DNA of 13,167 nucleotides from Tritrichomonas foetus (Eukaryota; Parabasalia; Tritrichomonadida; Tritrichomonadidae): positions 1 through 13,167 of the forward strand of contig MLAK01000111.1 of assembly GCA_001839685.1 (NCBI GenBank), in the 5' to 3' direction. The notes below the pieces were generated by a model, which saw only the letters and a list, made by a program, of their open reading frames with translations, did no database searches and was not told where the DNA came from. Numbering within the stretch: the first letter of the stretch is position 1; every line of letters starts with the position of its first letter. The position numbers and the translations under genes are program-made. Below are positions 1 through 7,614 of this stretch, one piece after another.

Positions 1-1095
1 TATTTTTGCTCTAACTCATCATCCACCTCATAATTTTCATTTATTGTTTTTGAATAAATTGCTTCTTCTTCCTCTCCTATATCAGAAAGAACAGTAATTT
101 TATCTTCTTTCTGTTTATTCAACTTTTTTGTATCAATAGTACCTTTTGCATTAATTTCATGAATGATTAATTTCCCGCGAATTATCTTTCCAAGCCACTT
201 GCAACATCCACAAAAATATAAAAATGCACAAAGTGCTGTAATTATTCCTAATGAAATAAAAAATATAATCATTTCATCATCAGGCAGATTAATCATTTCG
301 TTATGACAGGTAATGATGCTTTCTGTAAAAATATCTTCTGATTCAAAAACTATGTCATCTTTAATGATTGGAACCGAATAGTGATCACATTGAATATCAA
401 GAGACTCTTCTTTAGCTAAAGAGTACTCGACTGTTATTGTTTCATTTTTGGGAATATTGGAAATCACTATAAAAAAGTGTTGTTTAGCTTTAAAAGAACA
501 CACCTGTTTAGTCTGAGAACTGCATATATGATGTGGAACATCAAACTGGTTCTCAATGAAGAATGATGTTAGAATTCCATTATTTTCATTGACAAACAAT
601 TGATTGATACTATCTATTTTATTATTTGGCATGATTTGCGGATGAGAATATTTCAAAAGTATTCTCATTTCCGGATTTTCATTTCCAAAAAACAAACAAA
701 GTTGTGAAATGTTATTATGAAGTTTGAACATGTATTTGAACTTATGTGGTGTTGTGAAGTACACCAATTCACCAGAAAAGCAAACTCCCTGATTAAACAC
801 CCAAAGTTGAATTGTTGCTTTATTAAATGATTGGATAAACACTGAATTTTTCTGAATGAAGCCACATGATCCATCAAATATGATATTCTCGTTATCATTA
901 CTAGAAGTAATGTTTACTCTTGAATTCACAGATAAAGAAAAAAAAACAGTCAAATTTACCATCTTTCATGTTTATTTCTATCTTTTCTGATTCTTGCATC
1001 TTGTATTGGTAGTACCCAGGTTCAGTAAATGTCATGCAATTTACATTTTCCGATAAAAAGACAAAAAACAAGTTCCAATACATTGAGTTAACCAT
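1..1095 (-). CDS. Single-pass surface membrane protein, 3' end off the window, frameshifted
   Basis: One long reading frame runs from about 962 down to position 1; the last complete codons give ...LEQK, followed by 'TA', so the stop is probably one base outside the window. The product has a Cys-containing, Asn/Ser-rich ectodomain, a hydrophobic segment at nucleotides 272-203 (MIIFFISLGIITALCAFLYF), a Cys-rich KW membrane exit and an acidic cytoplasmic tail of about 66 residues with an EEEE run. The 5' part lies in another frame: an ATG at 1095 begins MVNSMYWNLFFVFL, a plausible signal peptide, and continues to a 9-T run (946-938). Dropping one T would join the two frames into about 364 residues. 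Otherwise translation could start at ATG 962 (MVNLTVFFSLSV), giving about 320 residues with the transmembrane segment at 231-254. Signal peptide, ectodomain, one membrane helix and tail suggest a type I surface protein. The family is not recognised. Confidence 0.7.
938..946. other. Homopolymer A9 (T9 on the coding strand) at a frameshift
   Basis: Nine consecutive A residues sit exactly where the minus-strand membrane-protein gene changes frame. The signal-peptide frame from 1095 hits a TAG soon after it, while the long downstream frame is open through it. A one-base length error in the homopolymer, or a real one-base insertion, explains both. Confidence 0.6.
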
Positions 1096-1133
1096 TATAT
1101 GGTCAATTTTATAGGTGAAATATCACAGATATT

Positions 1134-1141
1134 CAATAAGT
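1134..1141. repeat. Target-site duplication, left copy
   Basis: CAATAAGT abuts the left TIR and is repeated at 2291-2298 after the right TIR. Confidence 0.8.
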
Positions 1142-1161
1142 ATAGGTGTAGTCATACGTTT
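1142..1161 (+). repeat. Left terminal inverted repeat of the 1149-bp element
   Basis: ATAGGTGTAGTCATACGTTT, an exact reverse complement of 2271-2290. Confidence 0.85.
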
Positions 1162-2270
1162 GTTATTTGGTCGTTCGTGTCAAAAATCTAAAAGACGAAT
1201 ATATTTCTTGAGTACCTTTAAATGTTTTTGTTTAAGCAAAAAGTATTGATAGAAACAAGTTATTTTAACAGGTTCAAAAGATATTCATATTTTGAAATTG
1301 AAAAAAAAAATTCAGTACTTTGACTTGAAAAAAAACATTTTCAATAATTAATCGGTCGATAATATGATCGCATCAATATGGCACTTCTGAGTTATCTGAA
1401 TAATAAAATGTTTTTATATTATGTGATTGAGATTTAAATGTTAAATATATTATATTACAGGTTTTAAAGGAATATTTNTCTATAGGTTCAAAAAATAAAC
1501 ATGTTTTACTGAATGGATTTATTTAGCCTTTAATTTGATGGTTAATAGGTGAAATTAATTAATTCCATTTTTTGGATATTTATATGAATAAAACCATAGT
1601 TATGCATAAAAACATATTTATAATATTGATATAATTATATTTCATTGGTTCTATTAAATTATATCTATAGGTTTAAAAGATATAGTCGTTTTATTTTTCG
1701 AGTTTCATTATCAAAAAGAAAATAAAGTAATCAATTCTTTTCAGCTTGTAATTGGTCAAAAAAGAGATTCTTTCAATAAATAAATGGCCATTAAAATACG
1801 TTTATTCTTATCAAAATATGAAAAAAAGTAAAATACAATTATCTTTTAAATCTATAGAACAAAATCAATTTTCTTTTGATATCTTGAACATTACCATATA
1901 GGCTATATAACAAAACCACATATGCATCATTCAATTTCGGAGTGCCCTCTATTTTTTCGATTTACTTAAAAACATCTTTTTGGCACTCTGCAGAGTTGGT
2001 TTGTCAACTTTTCAAAATGTTTTGGATACTATCCTCTTAACCATCTCATTTTTGACATTCCAATAGCCTCAAAATGAATAATTGCCTACTCAGCATTGGA
2101 GAAAACGATATTCTTGGGAAAAATGAAAACTCACGATTCTTTGATTTTCCAAGGCAGCCCTTTCTATTATCAGTTCTGTATGATGTGGCATTGGTATTGA
2201 CAACTTCGATTAGCTGTTTAATTGATTAGGTATGAAATTAAGATCAATTTAAAAAAAAGACGATCACTTT

Positions 2271-2290
2271 AAACGTATGACTACACCTAT
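2271..2290 (-). repeat. Right terminal inverted repeat of the 1149-bp element
   Basis: An exact reverse complement of the left TIR at 1142-1161, followed directly by the target duplication CAATAAGT. Confidence 0.85.
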
Positions 2291-2298
2291 CAATAAGT
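2291..2298. repeat. Target-site duplication, right copy
   Basis: CAATAAGT directly after the right TIR, matching 1134-1141. Confidence 0.8.
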
Positions 2299-2652
2299 TT
2301 GTTCACATTGAAAAGATGTTCTAAAAATCTCGGAATGACAAATAGTACGACCAGTTATACATTGAAACATTTAGAGGTCAAAAAATAATTGAATGTGTCT
2401 ATCCTAAGGTCAAATAAAGTTAAGTGTTCACGGCTAACTGTCAATCTAAATTCTCTCAACTTGATCTCAGAAAATTGAATAGAAGGATAAAAAAATTCTA
2501 TGTCCATGATTAATACAAATTTTTAAATGAATTTTATTTGATGCAAAATTCCTAAATTTTTTTTCATATCTTGGAGGGAGGAAGCTATAAGATGTTATGA
2601 GAGTGGTTATATTTTTTGGTTGGCTTCAATTTTTGGAAATTTCGCGGTTGAA
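2299..2652. other. AT-rich intergenic stretch, nothing recognised
   Basis: No credible ORF, RNA gene or repeat seen. It separates the TIR element from the decayed coding remnant. Confidence 0.5.
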
Positions 2653-3121
2653 TCATAATTTGATAGGTCGTTCATATCTGTAATCAGTTTGATGATCTGG
2701 CTGACAAAAATATGGTTCTTCAACCTCACGAAGTAGCTTTAAGGCTTTGTCGACAACACTGATTTACCCTGTATGATCTCTGCAATATTTCTTTGTGATT
2801 TCTTTTGTCCTGAAATATAAGCGAATTACATTTGCTCTCGATTGTTTGTGGCTTGACATTTAGCATTTCATCCTGTTTTTAACTTTTCATTTGATCTAAA
2901 TCATTAAAAGCTTGTTGTGGGGCAAGAAGTGCTTTGAGACACTGGTGAATCTTTGGGTAGTGTCACGCGCTATGTTCGGAGATAAAGCCCTCATCATTTT
3001 CCCAGCCCAAGAGTCGACATTTTTCCTGACTGAAAGAATGAAGTTCATTTCGAAAAATATGACAATATAAATTGGCCTTATGAAAAAAGTGACGTGTTCC
3101 CAAAAAAATCTGTCTAACTAG
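2653..3121 (-). pseudogene. Decayed coding remnant, family not recognised
   Basis: This stretch has higher GC than its flanks and shows protein-like composition on the minus strand. One frame (codon first bases divisible by 3) is open for over 70 codons from a TAG near 3121 to a TAG near 2893. It includes ATG 3048 (MNFILSVRKNVDSWAGKMMR) and then SPNIARDTTQRFTS. The same frame continues through further in-frame stops and ends with a coding-like stretch (ISVVDKALKLLREVEEPYF...DYRYERPIKL) before a TGA at 2655-2653. A neighbouring frame is also open for about 50 codons in the middle (KQDEMLNVKPQTIESK), which suggests frame changes. The pattern fits an old gene or transposase fragment with several stops and indels. 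No motif allowed identification. Confidence 0.4.
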
Positions 3122-3830
3122 ATATATCCATCAGTTATAACTCAGTAAATAAACTATTCAGGAAAGAAGCGTAAATAAATGTCTTTTATAGGTTATATAA
3201 TCGGCTCGAATATTTTCAATATTAGAATATTTTTCAATATTGCTTTTTGAATTAATTATAATTTTTCACGAATGATTGATAGAAAAGGATTGAAAAAGAT
3301 AAAATCATGAAGTGATGAAGCCAAAGATTAATAGTCAAGATATCTCATCAATAAACCTATTAATAAAGTATTCAATGATTATTTGATATAAGAAATATAT
3401 TATAAATAATGAAATCACAATGTATTTCCATTTATTCACCCATATGACCGTAAAAAGCAAAAACACTGAAAACGGTTGATAGATAGCGGAATAATTTTAC
3501 ATAAAAATAAAAGAATGTTATCAAAATGAAACGATTTTATGATAAATACAAATTTGAAGAGATTATTTTTATCATCAATAAACGAAATTGAGAATAAATT
3601 TTCATGAAAATTGCATTTATATTGAAATAAAGATTTTCTATTTCAATAAATAATGAAATTTCTATATTCAAAATCTTTAATTATTTTAATTTTTCATTTT
3701 GAAAGTTTAACACCTATTATGTCCTTTCTTTGAATCCCATTATATTTTTCAATGGTTTCCGTGTAAAACAAATCTCATAAAAATATCCAAAAAAATAAAG
3801 CTTTCAAAACCTATTCAAATTTGGAAGAAA
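3122..3830. other. AT-rich intergenic and 5' flank of the kinase gene
   Basis: Strongly AT-rich with no supportable ORF. A TCAAAT hexamer at 3815-3820, ten bases before the kinase ATG, matches five of six positions of the trichomonad initiator (TCA-pyrimidine-W-W). This is too weak to call a promoter. Confidence 0.45.
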
Positions 3831-5144
3831 ATGGAACAACCAACTCTGACCGAAGAAACGGAGTATGGCACCAAGCTCGAAATACCACGTGCTTTTGGAA
3901 AGTACGAGTACGTGTCTACAATTGGACGCGGTGGATCTTCAGTCGTTATCACAGTTATTCACAAACGCACAAATATCGTCTATGCAGCCAAAGTCGCATC
4001 ACGTCAATCGATTGTCGAAAATGGCCAGCTCGAATACCTCGAACGAGAATTGCGCGTTGCCCGAAAAATGAATCACCCGAATATTATCAAAGTTTTTGAT
4101 GAGATTTATTTGGAAAATGTAATCATCATCATTATGGAATACTGCGAGAATGGAGATTTGTTGACTTTTGTCACATTGAATCCATTTTTGGTCGTAGCTC
4201 TCGCCAAAAAGATGTTTTTCCAATTATGCGAGGCAGTCAGCTACATACACAAAAATAGAGTCGCTCACCGTGATTTAAAGCCCGAAAACATTTTCATCGA
4301 CAACGAAATGAACATCAAAATCGGCGATTTTGGATTATCTCGCGAATATATGAAAAAAGAAGAATTGTTTACAACGTTATGTGGCACTTTTTATTATCTA
4401 TCGCCGGAAATTATCCTTCAAAAAGGTTATGATGGAAGAAAAAGTGACGTTTGGTCGCTCGGCATAATTTTATACGTTTTATTTCTGGGCACCCTTCCTT
4501 GGAAGTCGACCAACCAGAACGATCTACTCGACGAAATATGCACCGGAGTTATCGAAATACCCGACCAAGTCTCATCTGACGTCAAAGAGGTAATTATCAA
4601 ATGTTGCTCGCTCGATCCAGACAGAAGGCCAACGGTTGATCAACTTTTTGATATGCCGTTACTTATAACCGAAAAATACGCTTTTTTGAACCAGCCGAAA
4701 ACATATTCGGGAAGGGGCAGCATTCCATCGATCGGAAGTGCCTTCTCACAAAGGATGAATGCAACGAACAAGAGCCGATTCTCAATTAACCAAAGTTCCA
4801 CGAACAATTCGTTCTATGGAATTAATCTCTCAAATTTACTGAACGATAGTAACGGCGGAAATTCAACCGTTAACGGAATGCAGAGACGCCTGAAGGCCTA
4901 TGGGATTCGTGGAAACGGCAGCTACAAAAACGTGTGGCGCACAAAAGTGTCACACTCAATACATTTCAATCAGCCAAGCCACCTATCTTCAGTCAGCAAC
5001 AGCTCTGCTGGAAGCCAAGCCCCGCCGATCATTACCTCTCCACAGAATCCAAACCAGTACATCACCAAGCCGATAAAAGTGACAAATTCCGAAAGGAGAC
5101 GATCTGGGAACTTCCTCAATCTGCAGCGAAAGGTTTTTGTTTGA
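3831..5144 (+). CDS. CAMK-like serine/threonine protein kinase
   Basis: A complete 437-residue cytosolic kinase that phosphorylates Ser/Thr using ATP. The domain spans about residues 25-280. It has the glycine loop IGRGGSSVV (31-39), the ATP lysine K54 in YAAK, the catalytic loop HRDLKPEN (146-153, catalytic D148), DFG (166-168), the activation segment TLCGTFYYLSPE (182-193, SPE in place of APE), SDVWSLG (205-211) and the late arginine in DRRPT (264-268). All catalytic residues are present, so it should be active. HRDLKPEN, the CGT..Y.SPE activation segment and LPW place it near the AMPK/SNF1/MARK branch of CAMK, a class expanded in trichomonads. The C-terminal 150 residues are Ser/Asn-rich, basic and probably disordered, with no recognised regulatory domain. 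ATG 3831 is kept because the domain begins soon after it. GC content is visibly higher than in the neighbouring genes. Substrates are unknown. Confidence 0.93.
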   Translation: MEQPTLTEETEYGTKLEIPRAFGKYEYVSTIGRGGSSVVITVIHKRTNIVYAAKVASRQSIVENGQLEYLERELRVARKMNHPNIIKVFDEIYLENVIIIIMEYCENGDLLTFVTLNPFLVVALAKKMFFQLCEAVSYIHKNRVAHRDLKPENIFIDNEMNIKIGDFGLSREYMKKEELFTTLCGTFYYLSPEIILQKGYDGRKSDVWSLGIILYVLFLGTLPWKSTNQNDLLDEICTGVIEIPDQVSSDVKEVIIKCCSLDPDRRPTVDQLFDMPLLITEKYAFLNQPKTYSGRGSIPSIGSAFSQRMNATNKSRFSINQSSTNNSFYGINLSNLLNDSNGGNSTVNGMQRRLKAYGIRGNGSYKNVWRTKVSHSIHFNQPSHLSSVSNSSAGSQAPPIITSPQNPNQYITKPIKVTNSERRRSGNFLNLQRKVFV

Positions 5145-6199
5145 ATTCGCTCACACATGTGTGTATATTCGATGATGCGCGTTATATGTAAAGATAAACT
5201 ACCAATCCATCTCTCTTTTTTTCCCTCAAAATCCAAATGGGCAATTAATGTACCATTCAATTTGGAAAGTGGCCTTGAAAAAGTGGGAAAAGTCAAAATA
5301 TATTCTGACTTATTTCACTTTTTGATAACCCAAACCCTAAGTACTTAGAAATTTTGGAAAAGTTATATCTTTCTTGTGTAAAATAGAAATTTCATGCTGT
5401 CATTAACAATTAATGATGCATATCTGGAGTAATTTTGAAAATGAATAAAATGTCTTAATATCACAAATATCAGATTTTCAATTTTCAATTTCATTCAAAA
5501 TTATACATAACTTAGGAATTTGGTTTCCAATAATGTCTAAAATAAATATGTTACATTATTTTTCCTCATTCGAATTTTTGAAGTCTAATTTTTCAGAAAA
5601 ATTAATTCAATTGATTTTCAAAAATGTAAATGTGATTATGTGAAATTGATGTTATTGTTTGACTGATCGGGTTGGTGTGGTTTCAAACCCAATCACTAAC
5701 AGAATGACAATCATGAATCCACATTGGTAATTTTTCAATTGAACTCATTTCTGAAGATTTGCGAATTGCACCATCAATCACTTTTAATGAACGTCTACCA
5801 AATATTTACTTGATTAAATATATTAAAGCTGTGTTTAAAGATTTCTGATCTTCAAACTTAACGTCAAGATTGAGAAAAGATGGCATATCTGGACCATCAG
5901 GAGACTTTTCAATACCTTCTAATTTACGAAGAGTCTTTCATCTGAGAAAGATTAATAAAAGTGACATGTTTAGAAAATATCAAATATTGAATTTGATAAT
6001 CAAAAAAATTGATACTTGTATAATTAAAAATATATTTGATTTTCACCAAATATCAAAGTATTGATTTTTCGAGAGAATCTTGTTTATTATCAGACAATTA
6101 ATATAAATGACAGAATTTGTTGAGAAAATGAATGCCTTACGAATAAATATTTATCTAAATCATTATCGTTTGGTTATTTATTATTATTATTATTGTTAG
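5145..6199. other. Intergenic, kinase 3' flank to mariner; no gene called
   Basis: TAAA motifs downstream of the kinase TGA (first near 5189) could serve as a poly(A) signal. The stretch at 5851-6064 is open on the plus strand and partly protein-like (SGPSGDFSIPSNLRRVFHLR), but it begins at a non-ATG codon just after an in-frame TGA, so it is at best a remnant. An imperfect hairpin lies near 5667-5697. A short (TTA)n microsatellite lies at 6178-6194, next to the mariner insertion. Confidence 0.45.
6178..6194. repeat. (TTA)n microsatellite
   Basis: Five full TTA units plus TT, ending six bases before the TA target of the mariner element. Confidence 0.7.
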
Positions 6200-6201
6200 T
6201 A

Positions 6202-6229
6202 TAGGGTGTCCGGAGGCGTGATGTCACTA
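6202..6229 (+). repeat. Left TIR of mariner
   Basis: 28 bp matching the reverse complement of 7467-7494 except at four adjacent positions (13-16: AGGC here, TAAT in the right TIR). Confidence 0.9.
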
Positions 6230-6404
6230 CCNANATTAGAAGTGAAATCAATACATTATATTTATAAATAATAAACTATGCAATGTTAACATAAAAATTT
6301 TGAAAACAATTTTTTTTTCTCTTGACTGAAAATAGAGATAAAGAATCTTTTTCATAAAAAAAAAGAATAATTTATAAACGTACACGATGCACGTTTATTA
6401 AAAA

Positions 6405-7418
6405 ATGATTGATCAACATTCAATCATAACTTTTCTGCAGCTTGAAGGAAAAAGGGGCAAAGAAATATATGAAGAAATGAAGAGTGTCTTGAAAGAAAAA
6501 TGTTTGTCTCAAAGACAAATCTACCGAGTCATGGCAGAACTGAACAGAAGTCAAAACACACAGCCTGTGAAAAAAGAGAAAAAGTGCCAAAGTTATGATA
6601 TTCTTGACTGGAAAATTTTAGATGTTTTAACCGAATTTCCACATTCATCGTGTCGATATATTGCTAATGTTTTAGGTGAACCAAAATCGACAATTTATGA
6701 TCGTTTAACATCAAAATTAATGTATAAACATGTGCATCTTCGATGGGTGCCACATATTCTAACAGAAAATCAAAAGGCCAATAGAGTTTTATTGGCAAAA
6801 AAACTTCTTAAAATTTTGAATGCAGAACAAAAAACTAATTTCACCTTTTTAATAACAGGAGATGAGTCTTGGTTTTATTCCAAGACTGATTTCAATACAC
6901 AATGGATTCCTGAAAACTCNTCAGTAATCCCAACTATTCAAAATCCAGGGTTTCAGATCACTAAATTTATGGTGACTGTATTTTGGAACCCTCATGGGAT
7001 AATTCATATTGATGTTTTGCCGCCAAATGAAAAGTTTAATGCTGCATATTATATTACAGCCATTATGTCAAAAATTGTTGAGTTTAAAAACTCGAATAAT
7101 TATAAAAAATTATTTGTTCATTATGACAATGCAAAGCCTCATGTGGCAAAAATTGTCAAAAAATATATAAATGAAAACTCACTAGAATCAGTTCCACATC
7201 CGGCATATTCACCTGATTTGGCGCCTAGCGACTTTTTTTTATTTGGAACTATTAAAGAAAAAGTTAAAGGAATTGTTTTTGAATCACCAAGCCATTTGAT
7301 TCAAACAATAGTCCAAATTTTCAATGAAATTCCATCGGAAACTTTGTTTTCAGTTTTTGCAGAATGGCAAAATAGACTGAAAAAAGTTATTGATGCCAAT
7401 GGAGACTACATATTTTGA
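6405..7418 (+). CDS. Mariner transposase
   Basis: A 337-residue enzyme that excises and reinserts the surrounding element at TA sites in nuclear DNA. The N-terminal 110 residues are the helix-turn-helix DNA-binding region that would contact the TIRs. The mariner linker signature WVPHILTENQ starts at residue 114. The catalytic DDE/D domain holds D153 (TGDESWFYS), D241 (HYDNAKPH) and D276 in the hallmark YSPDLAPSDFFLF. There are 34 residues between the second and third aspartates, which is the D,D34D pattern of true mariners. Length is usual for the family and there is no stop or frameshift. The ambiguous base at 6920 is the third position of a TCN codon, so residue 172 is serine whichever base is correct. 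It lies between the two TIRs with no other gene. The element appears potentially autonomous. Confidence 0.95.
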   Translation: MIDQHSIITFLQLEGKRGKEIYEEMKSVLKEKCLSQRQIYRVMAELNRSQNTQPVKKEKKCQSYDILDWKILDVLTEFPHSSCRYIANVLGEPKSTIYDRLTSKLMYKHVHLRWVPHILTENQKANRVLLAKKLLKILNAEQKTNFTFLITGDESWFYSKTDFNTQWIPENXSVIPTIQNPGFQITKFMVTVFWNPHGIIHIDVLPPNEKFNAAYYITAIMSKIVEFKNSNNYKKLFVHYDNAKPHVAKIVKKYINENSLESVPHPAYSPDLAPSDFFLFGTIKEKVKGIVFESPSHLIQTIVQIFNEIPSETLFSVFAEWQNRLKKVIDANGDYIF

Positions 7419-7466
7419 AATACTTATCAATAAAAAATGACTTATTAGAAATGACTTTATTATACT

Positions 7467-7494
7467 TAGTGACATCACATTACCGGACACCCTA
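7467..7494 (-). repeat. Right TIR of mariner
   Basis: Reverse complement begins TAGGGTGTCCGG and ends GTGATGTCACTA. It matches the left TIR at 24 of 28 positions and is followed by TA. Confidence 0.9.
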
Positions 7495-7614
7495 TATTTT
7501 GATTGTTTTCGAATTATATATATTTTTCTGAATAATTTTCATTTTTTGAATAGCTCCCTTCACTCCTTTACTTATTTCTTTTTCTCTACTGTACTCCAAA
7601 AAAGTAGATCAGCT

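Larger units (their letters stand above)
1142..2290. mobile_element. Non-autonomous DNA transposon with TIRs and 8-bp TSD (MULE- or hAT-like)
   Basis: The ends are perfect 20-bp inverted repeats: ATAGGTGTAGTCATACGTTT at 1142-1161 and its reverse complement at 2271-2290. Similarity is weaker beyond them (TGGTCGTTC against TGATCGTCT). Both sides are flanked by the direct repeat CAATAAGT (1134-1141 and 2291-2298). Counting the T at 1133 and 2290 gives a 9-bp duplication with an asymmetric end, so both 8 bp (hAT-like) and 9 bp (Mutator-like) are possible. At 1149 bp with no long ORF it cannot encode its own transposase. Short minus-strand open stretches between about 1960 and 2200, next to the right TIR, look like coding remnants (for example GYWNVKNEMVKRIVSKTF) broken by stops and frame changes. 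The base at 1478 is ambiguous. The termini are clear; the superfamily is inferred. Confidence 0.8.
6202..7494 (+). mobile_element. Complete mariner-family transposon (Tvmar1-like)
   Basis: A 1293-bp element with 28-bp terminal inverted repeats starting TAGGGTGTCCGG and ending GTGATGTCACTA inward. It is flanked by the TA dinucleotide duplication typical of Tc1/mariner elements (6200-6201 and 7495-7496). Because both ends read TATAGGG, the boundary could shift by two bases. It carries one full-length transposase gene. Size, TIR length and single ORF agree with mariner elements known from Trichomonas vaginalis. Three ambiguous bases (6232, 6234, 6920) lie inside it, which fits a multi-copy family. 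Confidence 0.93.

Noticed and set aside
665..898. 77-codon minus-strand ORF
   Set aside because: It is an alternative-frame shadow of the membrane-protein gene, whose true frame is open throughout this interval with a clear membrane helix downstream.
1268..1690. Recurring AGGTTYAAAA-like strings inside the TIR element (near 1270, 1460, 1485, 1670)
   Set aside because: Short, irregularly spaced and AT-rich; not clear enough to call a tandem repeat.
3815..3820. Trichomonad initiator-like TCAAAT before the kinase, with similar hexamers before other genes
   Set aside because: Each has one mismatch to the TCA-pyrimidine-W-W consensus, and such hexamers are frequent in AT-rich DNA, so they are not listed as promoters.
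5667..5697. Possible tRNA T-arm or terminator hairpin (GGTTTCAAACCC)
   Set aside because: The loop and stem do not fit a tRNA T-arm, and no acceptor, D or anticodon arm could be placed around it; the hairpin is imperfect.
5870..6064. 64-codon plus-strand ORF starting MRKDGISGPSGDF
   Set aside because: The start is TTG, an in-frame TGA lies shortly upstream, and the second half is AT-driven Ile/Lys sequence. At most a remnant.
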